A stretch of 64,000 nucleotides of DNA from contig NZ_CP049838.1 in NCBI RefSeq assembly GCF_013085465.1, positions 7,750,001 to 7,814,000 on the forward strand. Reading direction: 5' to 3'. The notes beneath the pieces were generated by a model. The model saw nothing but the letters and a program-made list of their open reading frames with translations, was not told where the DNA came from and did not search any database. Made by a program: the position numbers and the translations under genes. Source of the DNA: Streptomyces asoensis (GTDB lineage: Bacteria; Actinomycetota; Actinomycetes; Streptomycetales; Streptomycetaceae). This document shows positions 38,652-46,305 of the stretch, one piece after another (the first letter of the stretch is position 1; every line of letters starts with the position of its first letter).

Positions 38652-39971
38652 ATGGGCAGCCGTACCGCGCTGGTCGAGGATCTGATGGAGCGGTTTCCGC
38701 ATGTTCCGCGGGAGGCCGTCTTCAAGGAGGACCTGCTGCGTGGAGGTGTGGCCTTCGATCCCTCCGCGCTGAGCGACAACGAGTCGGGCGAGGTCAAACC
38801 GAAGTCCTACTTCATCTTCTCCTTCGACCACGGCACCCTGCCCGAGCTGGGCGAGGCCGCGCTGCGTCGCCCGCCGGAGGAGATCATCCTCACGGGAGGC
38901 CCGTACGACCTGCGGCGGACGGTCGTCTCGGTCCGGGTGAATCCGTCCTCCCCGTACCGCGTCGCGGCGGACGGCGAAGGTCTGCTCGGGCTCTACCTCG
39001 ACGGAAAGCGCATCGCCGACGTCGGCGTGCCGCCGATGCCCGAGTACTACCGGCACAAGCTCTCCAACGGGAAGTCCGTCATGGAGGTCGCCCCGACCAT
39101 CCAGTGGGGTTACCTGATCTATCTGACCGTTTTCCGGGTGTGTCAGTACTTCGGCGCCAAGGAGGAGTGCCAGTACTGCGACATCAACCACAACTGGCGC
39201 CAGCACAAGGCGGCCGGCCGGCCGTACACGGGCGTGAAGGACGTCGAGGAGGTCCTCGAAGCCCTGGAGATCATCGACCGGTACGACACCCAGAAGGCGT
39301 CCACCGCCTACACCCTCACCGGCGGCGCGATCACCAAGACCGTCGCCGGGCGGGACGAGGCCGACTTCTACGGTCACTACGCCAAGGCCATCGAGGAGCG
39401 TTTCCCGGGCCGCTGGATCGGCAAGGTCGTCGCCCAGGCGCTGCCCCGTGACGACGTGCAGCGCTTCAAGGACTACGGGGTGCAGATCTACCACCCCAAC
39501 TACGAAGTGTGGGACCGCCGTCTGTTCGAGCTGTACTGCCCGGGCAAGGAGCGCTATGTCGGCCGCGACGAGTGGCACAAGCGGATCCTCGACTCGGCGG
39601 AGATCTTCGGCGCGCGCAACGTGATCCCCAACTTCGTCGCCGGGGTGGAGATGGCCGAGCCGTTCGGTTTCACCACCGTCGACGAGGCCATCGCCTCCAC
39701 CACGGAGGGCCTGCGTTTCTTCATGTCGCAGGGCATCACGCCGCGCTTCACCACCTGGTGCCCGGAACCCACCACCCCGCTGGGCAAGGCCAACCCGCAG
39801 GGTGCGCCGCTGGAGTACCACATCCGGCTGCTGGAGGCCTACCGCGCCACCATGGACGAGTTCGGTCTCTCCTCGCCTCCCGGCTACGGACTGCCCGGAC
39901 CCGGCCGCGCGGTGTTCTCCGTGAGTTCCTTCATGGACAGCCTTCCGGCAGAGGACTCGGCGACCGTATAG
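38652..39971 (+). CDS. Radical SAM protein with CX8CX2C cluster motif
   Basis: A 439-residue soluble protein. The three cysteines that should hold the [4Fe-4S] cluster are C164, C173 and C176 (VCQYFGAKEECQYCDINHNW), a C-x8-C-x2-C spacing rather than the usual C-x3-C-x2-C. Typical radical SAM barrel elements follow: TLTGGAITK (GGE-like motif), VVAQALPRD, GVQIYHPNYEVWD, NVIPNFVAGVEMAEPFG and GITPRFTTWCPEP. The reaction is unknown to me. The start ATG 38652 has GGAGGAGAG upstream. It is divergent from aldO across 149 bp. It resembles the biotin synthase/PylB barrel in general layout but has no close named relative that I can recall. Confidence 0.8.
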   Translation: MGSRTALVEDLMERFPHVPREAVFKEDLLRGGVAFDPSALSDNESGEVKPKSYFIFSFDHGTLPELGEAALRRPPEEIILTGGPYDLRRTVVSVRVNPSSPYRVAADGEGLLGLYLDGKRIADVGVPPMPEYYRHKLSNGKSVMEVAPTIQWGYLIYLTVFRVCQYFGAKEECQYCDINHNWRQHKAAGRPYTGVKDVEEVLEALEIIDRYDTQKASTAYTLTGGAITKTVAGRDEADFYGHYAKAIEERFPGRWIGKVVAQALPRDDVQRFKDYGVQIYHPNYEVWDRRLFELYCPGKERYVGRDEWHKRILDSAEIFGARNVIPNFVAGVEMAEPFGFTTVDEAIASTTEGLRFFMSQGITPRFTTWCPEPTTPLGKANPQGAPLEYHIRLLEAYRATMDEFGLSSPPGYGLPGPGRAVFSVSSFMDSLPAEDSATV

Positions 39972-40262
39972 TCCGCGCAACGGTCCCGCCGTCCGCGAAA
40001 CAGTCCCCGAAACCGGTGTCGAAACATGGCGTCGGTGTTGAGCACAGGGCGGTCCGCGTCCGTACTGGAGGCCGGAGTACCGGGCGCGGCCGCCTTCTCG
40101 TCGTCCCGTTCCGTTGTCTGTCCTGCTGTCCTGACATGACATCTGAACAGGGCGCTTGTCAGTTGTGTTGGAAACGTGAAAAGCTCTGCCCCTGCCGCGA
40201 GGTTCCCCCCAACTCCATTGCCGTCATGGTGAGTTGACCTCGCTTGTGGATGCAGGAGACTC
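39972..40262 (+). other. Leader region of the sigma-like/CBM2 gene
   Basis: About 290 bp without a gene of normal size. It has degenerate repeats with a GAAAC core (39974-40030), the shared motif at 40158-40179, and a three-codon ORF (ATGGTGAGTTGA at 40226-40237) shortly before the ribosome binding site of the next gene. Confidence 0.5.
40158..40179 (+). promoter_or_regulatory. Upstream motif shared with the rsgA leader
   Basis: A 22-bp sequence beginning GTCAGTTGTG and ending GGAAACGTGA matches the site at 42107-42128 in 18 of 22 positions, and both follow CGCT. It lies 84 bp before the start of the sigma-like/CBM2 gene. It could be a promoter for an alternative sigma factor or a regulator site. 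Confidence 0.45.
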
Positions 40263-41762
40263 ATGCCCGACCTGCCGACCCCGAAGGACGCCGCCGAGGC
40301 CGCGCTGTTCTCCGAGTGCTGGGACGCCGTCCTGTCGTACGCCGACCTGTGTACGTCCGGCTCGACCGCGGCGAACCAGCTGGCCCGTGAGGCGTTCGCA
40401 CTCGGCATACGCGAGGCCCGCGCCGCCGAGGACGGTACCGCACGAGGTGCCGGCCGTCGCTCGTCCCGGCTGCCCCGGATCCCGCTGCTGCTGACCGCCG
40501 TACGCACCACGGCCGCCGCCTGGGAGGCTCGGGGACAGGGCCACAAACTCGACCCCGATCTGCGCCTGTGGCTGAACTCCGACAAGGCCGCACGGTACGT
40601 CGGACCGCCCCTGAGCCGTCCCATCGCCCTGCGCGGACTGCGTGACATGCAGGAACCGGACGCCGCTCTGCTGTGGCTGGCGGAGGTGGAGGCACTGCCG
40701 CTGCATGCCGTGGTCCGCCGGCAGGGCCTCGACCCGACCGCCGCGGTGGAGGAGCTGAACCAGGTCCGCGGACTGTTCCGGGACCGCTGCCACCGCAACC
40801 ATCTCGACACGCCGATGGACGCGGAGTGCCGCAGCTACGTCCGGCTCCTGGACGCCGTCACCCGCTCGCCCGCCGCCGACACGCCCCCCGACCTCTCCCG
40901 CCATCTCGCCACCTGTGTGGAGTGCGCGGAAGCCGCCGCCTGTCTGCGGCTGCACGGGGGCGGCCTGCCCGCCGCCCTGGCCCAGGGCGTCATCGGCTGG
41001 GGCGGCCTCGCCTACCTGGAGCGCCGCCGCCGGGCCGCCGAGGTGCGCCTCGGCGCCGGACGCCCGGACGCGGCGGACGCCGAGGGCGCGGCGGCACAGG
41101 TCGCCGCGAGCAGGGCGCGCGTACTGCGGGGCGGAATGCTCGCCACCGCCGTCCTGGTCTCCGTGGTGGCGCTCGCCGTGTCGATGATGCCCGGCGACAC
41201 CGGCGGCGGCAGCGGCGGCGAGAACGTCGCCCAGGGCAACCCCGCGGACAGCAGCCCGGTGGCCGGCCCCGGCTCCGTCCTGCCGTCCGCGGACCCTGCC
41301 ACCTCCGCCGCGCCGTCCTCGTCCCGCCCGGCGGCGTCCGCGAGCGGTACGCCCTCGGCGCCGGGCGGCGACGACGCCGGGAAGCCCGACCCCGAGCCCC
41401 AGGGCACCTCCTCGGCCACCGCCGGTGCCGGGGGGAGCGAGGACGCGGCGGCCTGCGAGGTCACGTACGACCTCGTCAACCAGTGGCCCGACGGCTTCCA
41501 GGCCACCGTCACCGTCACCACCGCCGTGACGCTCGACGCCTGGCGTGTGGCCTGGTCCTTCCGTGACGGCCAGAAGGTCGACCAGATGTGGGACGCGAGC
41601 CTCGCCCAGAACGGCTCACGCGTCACCGCGACCGCCGCCGACTACAACAGGTCCGTCTCGGCGAACGGCACGCTCACCTTCGGTTTCCTCGCCTCCTGGC
41701 AGAACAAGAACAGCGCGCCGTACGCTTTCACCCTCAACGGGCAGACGTGCACGAGCTCTTGA
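40263..41762 (+). CDS. Sigma-factor-like membrane protein with zinc motif and extracellular CBM2
   Basis: A 499-residue protein with an unusual architecture. Residues 1-205 are helical and resemble ECF sigma regions 2 and 4 (region-4-like segment about 130-180, DAALLWLAEVEALPLHAVVRRQGL). A zinc-binding anti-sigma-type motif H214-x3-C218-x2-C221 follows, then one transmembrane helix (292-312), a Ser/Pro/Gly-rich linker (315-395) and a CBM2 cellulose-binding module (397-499) with Cys398 and Cys496 at its ends and exposed Trp residues (QWPDGF, WRVAWSF, SWQNKNSAP). It may sense cellulose outside and signal to transcription inside. ATG 40263 has GGAG 5 nt upstream. A terminator follows. Confidence 0.78.
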   Translation: MPDLPTPKDAAEAALFSECWDAVLSYADLCTSGSTAANQLAREAFALGIREARAAEDGTARGAGRRSSRLPRIPLLLTAVRTTAAAWEARGQGHKLDPDLRLWLNSDKAARYVGPPLSRPIALRGLRDMQEPDAALLWLAEVEALPLHAVVRRQGLDPTAAVEELNQVRGLFRDRCHRNHLDTPMDAECRSYVRLLDAVTRSPAADTPPDLSRHLATCVECAEAAACLRLHGGGLPAALAQGVIGWGGLAYLERRRRAAEVRLGAGRPDAADAEGAAAQVAASRARVLRGGMLATAVLVSVVALAVSMMPGDTGGGSGGENVAQGNPADSSPVAGPGSVLPSADPATSAAPSSSRPAASASGTPSAPGGDDAGKPDPEPQGTSSATAGAGGSEDAAACEVTYDLVNQWPDGFQATVTVTTAVTLDAWRVAWSFRDGQKVDQMWDASLAQNGSRVTATAADYNRSVSANGTLTFGFLASWQNKNSAPYAFTLNGQTCTSS

Positions 41763-41809
41763 CGCACGACGGCTGAACCGGCCGTCGGCGGAAACCGAGC
41801 GCAAGCCGT

Positions 41810-41838
41810 AGAGAGGGGCGGGCTTCCCGCCCCTCTCT
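41810..41838 (+). terminator. Hairpin terminator after the CBM2 gene
   Basis: GAGAGGGGCGGG and CCCGCCCCTCTC pair perfectly around a 3-nt loop (41811-41837), 48 bp after the stop codon, and are followed by a pyrimidine-rich stretch. Confidence 0.8.
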
Positions 41839-41849
41839 CTTCTCTCGCC

Positions 41850-42050
41850 GCTTCGGCGAACAGGCGGGCCCCGGCGAGGGAGATGCGGTGCTGGGCCCGT
41901 TTCGAGGTGGGCGCGCCCCTCTTCGGTGACCAGGAACTGGCGCGCCCGACGGTCGCGGGGGCCGGGCCGCCTGCGGCTGGGCCCCCGGGCGCAGCCGCAG
42001 GCGGCCACGCGCGCGGCGACTTCGGTGCGTGGGCCGGAATTGGGTGGCAA
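41850..42050 (-). pseudogene. Remnant of a MarR-type winged-helix regulator
   Basis: On the minus strand 41904-41954 encodes DRRARQFLVTEEGRAHL, close to the wing and following helix of MarR regulators (DRRxRxxxLTxEGRxxL). The frame then changes: LETGPAPHL continues in the same frame, whereas a plausible continuation (ISLAGARLFAEAAREE) is in another. No helix-turn-helix is left upstream. I read this as the decayed 3' part of a MarR-like gene; the limits are approximate. Confidence 0.35.
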
Positions 42051-42106
42051 CCGGCTTCCTGCGCCCCTATCCTGAGTGAGCTTTGAGCGGGGCCGACGGC
42101 CGCGCT

Positions 42107-42128
42107 GTCAGTCGTGTGAGAAACATGA
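42107..42128 (+). promoter_or_regulatory. Upstream motif shared with the CBM2 gene leader
   Basis: A 22-bp sequence beginning GTCAGTCGTG and ending AGAAACATGA, 18/22 identical to the site at 40158-40179. Here it ends 19 bp before a short ORF and 154 bp before rsgA. Confidence 0.45.
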
Positions 42129-42147
42129 GGAACGGGAGGTGTGACCG

Positions 42148-42222
42148 ATGACTGTCGCCGAGAAGGGTGCTGTTCGCAGCGACCAGACGTTCGTTCACTC
42201 CACCTCCGCGGTCTCCGGCTGA
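42148..42222 (+). CDS. Short ORF (24 residues) upstream of rsgA
   Basis: ATG 42148 follows GGGAGGT at 42134-42140 with good spacing and opens a 24-residue frame (MTVAEKGAVRSDQTFV and eight more residues) that stops at 42220-42222, 60 bp before rsgA. It might be a regulatory leader peptide or a small protein. It has no Cys cluster or hydrophobic segment. Evidence is limited to the good ribosome binding site and position. Confidence 0.4.
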   Translation: MTVAEKGAVRSDQTFVHSTSAVSG

Positions 42223-42282
42223 CCACTTCTTCCGCTTCGCGTACGCGAGCGCTGCCGGGGCCGTCCCTGTGAAGGGTTTCCC

Positions 42283-43428
42283 TTGCATTTCTCCTCCACC
42301 TCCACTTCCGCCTTCTCCTCTTCGGCTTTGCCGCTGCCTCTCGCCGCGTACGGCTGGGACGCCGACCGGGAAGCCGAGTTCGCCCCCTACGCCGAGCGGG
42401 GCCTGCTGCCCGGCCGTGTGGTGCGGGTCGACCGTGGACTGTGCGATGTCGTCACCGCGGCGGGCGTCGTGCGCGCCGACACCGAGTTCGTCGTTCCCCG
42501 TGACCCGCTGAAGGTCGTCTGCACGGGCGACTGGGTCGCCGTCGATCCCGAGGACGCCGATCCGCGGTACGTACGGACACTTCTGACGCGCCGTACGGCC
42601 TTCGTGCGCTCCACCTCCTCCAAGCGGTCCGAGGGACAGATCCTCGCCGCCAACGTCGACCACGCCGTCGTCGCGATGTCCCTGGCCGTCGAACTCGACC
42701 TCGGTCGCGTCGAGCGGTTCCTGGCGCTGGCCTGGGAGTCCGGCGCCCAGCCCGTCGTCGTACTCACCAAGGCCGACCTGGTGCCCGACCCGGTCGCGCT
42801 GTCGTACCTCGTCGAGGACGTCGAGGCGAGCGCGCCCGGCGTGCCCGTGCTCACCGTCTGCGCGCGCGACGGTGACGGCGTCGAGGAGCTCGCCGCGCTC
42901 CTCGACCGGGGCACCTCCGTGCTGCTCGGGGCGTCCGGCGCGGGCAAGTCGACGCTCGCGAACGCGCTCGTCGGCGAGGACGTGATGGGCGTCCAGGCCA
43001 CCCGAGACATGGACGGCAAGGGGCGGCACACCACCACCACCCGCAACCTGCTGCCGTTGCCCGGCGGAGGCGTTCTCATCGACACGCCCGGACTGCGCGG
43101 CGTCGGCCTCTGGGACGCGGGCACCGGGGTCGGACAGGTCTTCTCGGAGATCGAGGAGTTCGCCCGGGACTGCCGGTTCCACGACTGCGCGCACGAGTCC
43201 GAGCCGGGGTGCGCGGTGCGGGCGGCCGTAGAGGACGGGGAGCTGCCGACGCGCCGGCTGGAGAGCTACCACAAGCTCGTCCGGGAGAACCAGTGGATCG
43301 TCGCCAAGTCCGACGCCCGCGTGCGCGCCGACGTCCGCCAGGACTGGAAGCGCAAGCAGGCCGCCGGCCGGGCCGCGGGGGAGGCGAAGCGAGGGCGCGG
43401 GCCGTGGCGACCCGCTCCTCCGCGGTAA
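42283..43428 (+). CDS. rsgA: Small-subunit ribosome-associated GTPase RsgA
   Basis: A 381-residue circularly permuted GTPase that helps late maturation of the 30S subunit. It has an N-terminal OB-fold (about 40-115), then the G4 motif TKAD before G1 GASGAGKST, G2/G3 elements GRHTTTTR and DTPGLR, and a C-terminal zinc-binding region with CRFHDCAHESEPGC. The basic tail ends in RGRGPWRPAPPR. The start codon appears to be TTG 42283, with GAAGGG 7 nt upstream; no ATG or GTG fits better. The tandem array begins at its very end. Confidence 0.92.
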   Translation: MHFSSTSTSAFSSSALPLPLAAYGWDADREAEFAPYAERGLLPGRVVRVDRGLCDVVTAAGVVRADTEFVVPRDPLKVVCTGDWVAVDPEDADPRYVRTLLTRRTAFVRSTSSKRSEGQILAANVDHAVVAMSLAVELDLGRVERFLALAWESGAQPVVVLTKADLVPDPVALSYLVEDVEASAPGVPVLTVCARDGDGVEELAALLDRGTSVLLGASGAGKSTLANALVGEDVMGVQATRDMDGKGRHTTTTRNLLPLPGGGVLIDTPGLRGVGLWDAGTGVGQVFSEIEEFARDCRFHDCAHESEPGCAVRAAVEDGELPTRRLESYHKLVRENQWIVAKSDARVRADVRQDWKRKQAAGRAAGEAKRGRGPWRPAPPR

Positions 43429-43690
43429 CGCTTGCCTGTTCCGGCAACGCTTCCCGTTGCGGTAGTGCGTGCCTGTTCCGGAAACGCTTGCCGGTCGCAG
43501 TAACGCATGTGTGGTCCGGTAACGCTTGCTGGTCCCGGTAACGCGTGCGTGGTCCGGTAACGCTTGCTGGTCCCGGTAACGCGTGCGTGGTTCGGTAACG
43601 CTTGCCGGTCCCGGCCCCGGTAACGCTTGCCGGTCCCGGTCCCGGTCCCGGTAACGCGTACGTGGTCGGTAACGCTTGCCGGGCCGGCCA
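43421..43690. repeat. 19/38-bp tandem array with GGTAACGC core
   Basis: About 13 imperfect copies of a 19-bp unit lie between rsgA and the Ada-AlkA gene. Two versions alternate: CCGGTAACGCTTGCTGGTC and CCGGTAACGCGTGCGTGGT. Together they make a 38-bp unit that is repeated perfectly at 43516-43553 and 43554-43591. Outer copies are degenerate, and two are expanded by CCCGGT stretches near 43610-43650. There are no unique spacers, so it is not CRISPR, and no reading frame through it looks like protein. It begins inside the last codons of rsgA. Confidence 0.9.
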
Positions 43691-43779
43691 CCCGTTCCGG
43701 CCCGGCAACCCGTTTCCGGTTCAGCATCACGTCCGATTTCCGCTAGCACGGTTTCTCTCGGGCGCGAAGACTGGAGTCC

Positions 43780-45189
43780 ATGACGGACCAGGACACGCGG
43801 TACGAGGCGGTCCGCAGCCGGGACGCCCGGTTCGACGGCGAGTTCTTCTTCGCCGTCGAGACCACCGGCATCTACTGCCGGCCCAGCTGCCCCGCCGTGA
43901 CGCCGAAACGCCACAACGTGCGTTTCTTCGCGACGGCCGCCGCCGCGCAGGGCTCGGGTTTCCGGGCCTGCCGGCGGTGCCGCCCGGACGCCGTGCCGGG
44001 ATCGGCCGACTGGAACGCGCGTGCAGACGTGGTCGGCCGGGCCATGCGGCTGATCGGCGACGGCGTCGTCGACCGGGAGGGCGTCACCGGGCTCGCCGTA
44101 CGGCTCGGCTACAGCGCCCGCCAGGTGCAGCGGCAGCTCACCGCCGAGCTCGGCGCGGGACCGGTCGCCCTCGCCCGGGCGCAGCGCGCGCACACCGCGC
44201 GGGTCCTGCTCCAGACGACGGGCCTGCCGGTCACGGAGATCGCCTTCGCGGCCGGGTTCGCCAGCGTGCGCCAGTTCAACGACACCGTCCGGACCGTGTA
44301 CGCGACGACCCCGACCGAACTGCGGGCCGCGGTACGCGCGACCCGCCGCACCGCCACCCCGTCGGCCGGGATCCCGCTGCGGCTCGCCCACCGGGGCCCG
44401 TACCACGCGGGCGCCGTGTTCGACCTGCTGCGCCGGGAGGCCGTGGCCGGGGTGGAGGAGGTGAGCGGGCCGCCCGGCGGGCGTACCTACCGCCGTACGC
44501 TGCGACTGCCGTACGGCACCGGGATCGTCGCCGTGGACGAGCGGGCCGGCGACCCGGGCCGGGCCTCGGCCGTCCACCCCGGCGGCTGGCTCGAGGCCCG
44601 GCTGCATCTCACCGACCCGCGCGACCTCACCACCGCCGTCCAGCGGCTGCGCAGGCTGTTCGACCTCGACTCCGACCCGTACGCCGTCGACGAGCGGCTC
44701 GGCGCGGATCCGCGGCTCGCCCCGCTGGTCGCCGCCCGGCCCGGGCTGCGTGCGCCGGGAGCCGCCGATCCGGAGGAGTACGCGGTGCGGGCGGTCGTGG
44801 GGCGGGCGGCGGCCGAACGGCTCGTCCGGGCCTACGGCAAGGTCCTCGACGCGCCCTGCGGGACCCTCACCCACCTCTTCCCCGAACCGGCCGTCCTGGC
44901 GCAGTCCGAATCCGGGGCCGGGTCCGGGGCCGGGCCCGAGGGGCCGCTGGGCGCCCTCACCGCCGCCCTCGCCGACGGCACCGTACGGCTGGACCCGGGC
45001 GTCGACCGGGACGAGGCCCAGGAGGCGCTGCTCGCGCTGCCCGGTCTGGACGCCCGTACGATCGCGGAGATCCGTGCCCGTGCCCTCGGCGACCCCGACG
45101 TCGCGCCGCCCGGCCCGGACGTCCCCGACACCTGGCGCCCCTGGCGCACCTACGCCCTGCACCACCTGCGCGCCGCGGAGGAACGATGA
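43780..45189 (+). CDS. AdaA-AlkA fusion: methylphosphotriester-sensing regulator and 3-methyladenine glycosylase
   Basis: A 469-residue protein for alkylation damage. Residues 1-75 form an Ada zinc domain with C33, C37, C64 and C67 (YCRPSC, CRRC), C33 being the expected methyl acceptor. Residues about 85-185 are an AraC-type DNA-binding domain (VTGLAVRLGYSARQVQRQL, EIAFAAGFASVRQFNDTVR). The rest is an AlkA-type N-terminal domain and a helix-hairpin-helix glycosylase domain (ALPGLDARTIAEIRARALGD, YALHHLRAAEE). It can therefore sense phosphotriesters, activate transcription and excise damaged bases. ATG 43780 follows GGAG closely. The stop overlaps the ogt start. Confidence 0.9.
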   Translation: MTDQDTRYEAVRSRDARFDGEFFFAVETTGIYCRPSCPAVTPKRHNVRFFATAAAAQGSGFRACRRCRPDAVPGSADWNARADVVGRAMRLIGDGVVDREGVTGLAVRLGYSARQVQRQLTAELGAGPVALARAQRAHTARVLLQTTGLPVTEIAFAAGFASVRQFNDTVRTVYATTPTELRAAVRATRRTATPSAGIPLRLAHRGPYHAGAVFDLLRREAVAGVEEVSGPPGGRTYRRTLRLPYGTGIVAVDERAGDPGRASAVHPGGWLEARLHLTDPRDLTTAVQRLRRLFDLDSDPYAVDERLGADPRLAPLVAARPGLRAPGAADPEEYAVRAVVGRAAAERLVRAYGKVLDAPCGTLTHLFPEPAVLAQSESGAGSGAGPEGPLGALTAALADGTVRLDPGVDRDEAQEALLALPGLDARTIAEIRARALGDPDVAPPGPDVPDTWRPWRTYALHHLRAAEER

Positions 45190-45698
45190 CCGACCTGACG
45201 TACTGGACCAGCGTGGAGAGCCCGCTCGGTGCTCTGCTGCTCACCGCCGACGCCGACGCCACGCTGACCTCCCTCTCCGTGCCCGGACAGAAGGGCGGGC
45301 GGACCGTCCAGGACGGCTGGCGGCACGACCCCGGACCCTTCCGCTCCGCCGCGGAACAGCTCGCCGCCTACTTCGCCGCCGAGCTGAAGGAGTTCCGGCT
45401 GCCGCTGCGCAGTGAGGGCACCGAGTTCCGCGAGCGCGTGTGGGCCGCCCTCGACTCCGTGCCCTACGGGGCGACCACGACCTACGGCGAGATCGCCGCC
45501 CGGGTCGGCGCCTCGCGGATGGCCGTACGGGCCGTCGGAGGGGCGATCGGCGCGAATCCGCTGCTGATCGTGCGCCCCTGCCACCGGGTGATCGGCGCCG
45601 ACGGCTCGCTGACGGGATACGCGGGCGGGCTGGAGTGCAAGGTGCGACTGCTCTCTCTGGAGGGCTCGCTCCAGGAGCGGTTCCAGGCTCTCGTCTGA
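45186..45698 (+). CDS. ogt: Methylated-DNA-[protein]-cysteine S-methyltransferase
   Basis: A 170-residue O6-methylguanine-DNA methyltransferase that removes alkyl groups from guanine by irreversible transfer to Cys132 in the PCHR motif. Further signatures are RVWAALDSVPYGATTTYGEIA and GAIGANPLLIV, then GYAGGLECKVRLLSLEG. Its ATG overlaps the preceding stop by 4 bp (ATGA), forming a two-gene alkylation-repair operon with the AdaA-AlkA fusion, which probably induces it. Confidence 0.94.
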   Translation: MTDLTYWTSVESPLGALLLTADADATLTSLSVPGQKGGRTVQDGWRHDPGPFRSAAEQLAAYFAAELKEFRLPLRSEGTEFRERVWAALDSVPYGATTTYGEIAARVGASRMAVRAVGGAIGANPLLIVRPCHRVIGADGSLTGYAGGLECKVRLLSLEGSLQERFQALV

Positions 45699-45750
45699 TC
45701 GAGGGGCCGCCTCGGGGCGCGTCATCCGGCGCGCGATCCCCGTAGAGCCG

Positions 45751-46233
45751 TCATCCCCACAGAACCGTCCCCAGCCACGCCCCCATGATCAACAGGCAGG
45801 TGAACAGTTCCGTGAGGACGCTGGAGCCGCCCGAGCGCATCGCCGTGCGCAGGGCCGCCCGGGCTTCGCCGTGGCGGCCCAGGCGGAGACGTTCGGAGAG
45901 GTAGATGCCGCCCATGAAGCCGGGGATCGCGCCGATCACGGGGAGCAGGAAGAAGCCGAGGAACGCGCCGAGCCCCGCGTACACCGCCATCCGGGGGGTC
46001 GCGCCGCTCTCCCGCAACCGACGGGGCGGCAGCGTCCAGCGCACCACCTGCGACAGGAACAGCGTCACCGTGGCACCGACCAGCACGACCCAGGCGACCG
46101 GCTGCGGATCCTCCAGCGCCCACCACAGGACCGCGGCCCACACCAGCCACGACCCCGGCACGCCGGGCACCAGCACTCCGCACAGGCCGAGCAGAATGAC
46201 CAGTCCGACCAGCAGGAGTTGCGACACTCCCAT
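45751..46233 (-). CDS. DUF456 membrane protein
   Basis: A 160-residue protein with four hydrophobic segments (QLLLVGLVILLGLCGVLVPG, WLVWAAVLWWAL, VAWVVLVGATVTLFLSQVV, AVYAGLGAFLGFFLLPVIGAIPG), typical of the DUF456 family; function unknown. The GAFLGFF and GAIPGFMGGIYLSERL motifs mark the family. It is convergent with ogt and lies 72 bp downstream of the helix-turn-helix gene on the same strand. Confidence 0.85.
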   Translation of the reverse strand: MGVSQLLLVGLVILLGLCGVLVPGVPGSWLVWAAVLWWALEDPQPVAWVVLVGATVTLFLSQVVRWTLPPRRLRESGATPRMAVYAGLGAFLGFFLLPVIGAIPGFMGGIYLSERLRLGRHGEARAALRTAMRSGGSSVLTELFTCLLIMGAWLGTVLWG

Positions 46234-46305
46234 CTGCCCAGGGTGCCCGAGTCAGGGAGAATGCGCAGGTCAAGCCGTACGGACTCGGACCGCGGACGCG
46301 TACCG

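Larger units (their letters stand above)
41763..42282. other. 520-bp interval between the CBM2 gene and rsgA
   Basis: It contains a terminator, a probable MarR gene remnant on the minus strand, a motif shared with the previous leader, and a 24-codon ORF directly upstream of rsgA. Each is listed separately; I see no complete larger gene. Confidence 0.6.

Noticed and set aside
43421..43690. CRISPR-like array
   Set aside because: The repeats are directly adjacent with no unique spacers, unit length is about 19 bp, and no cas genes are nearby.
43266..43730. Open reading frame on the minus strand through the tandem array
   Set aside because: Its translation is only a reflection of the repeat (RVTG, KRYR, QALP words) and it overlaps rsgA antisense; there is no ribosome binding site.
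42067..45165. 1032-codon minus-strand frame across rsgA and the Ada-AlkA gene
   Set aside because: It is antisense to two clear genes and passes through the tandem repeat array.
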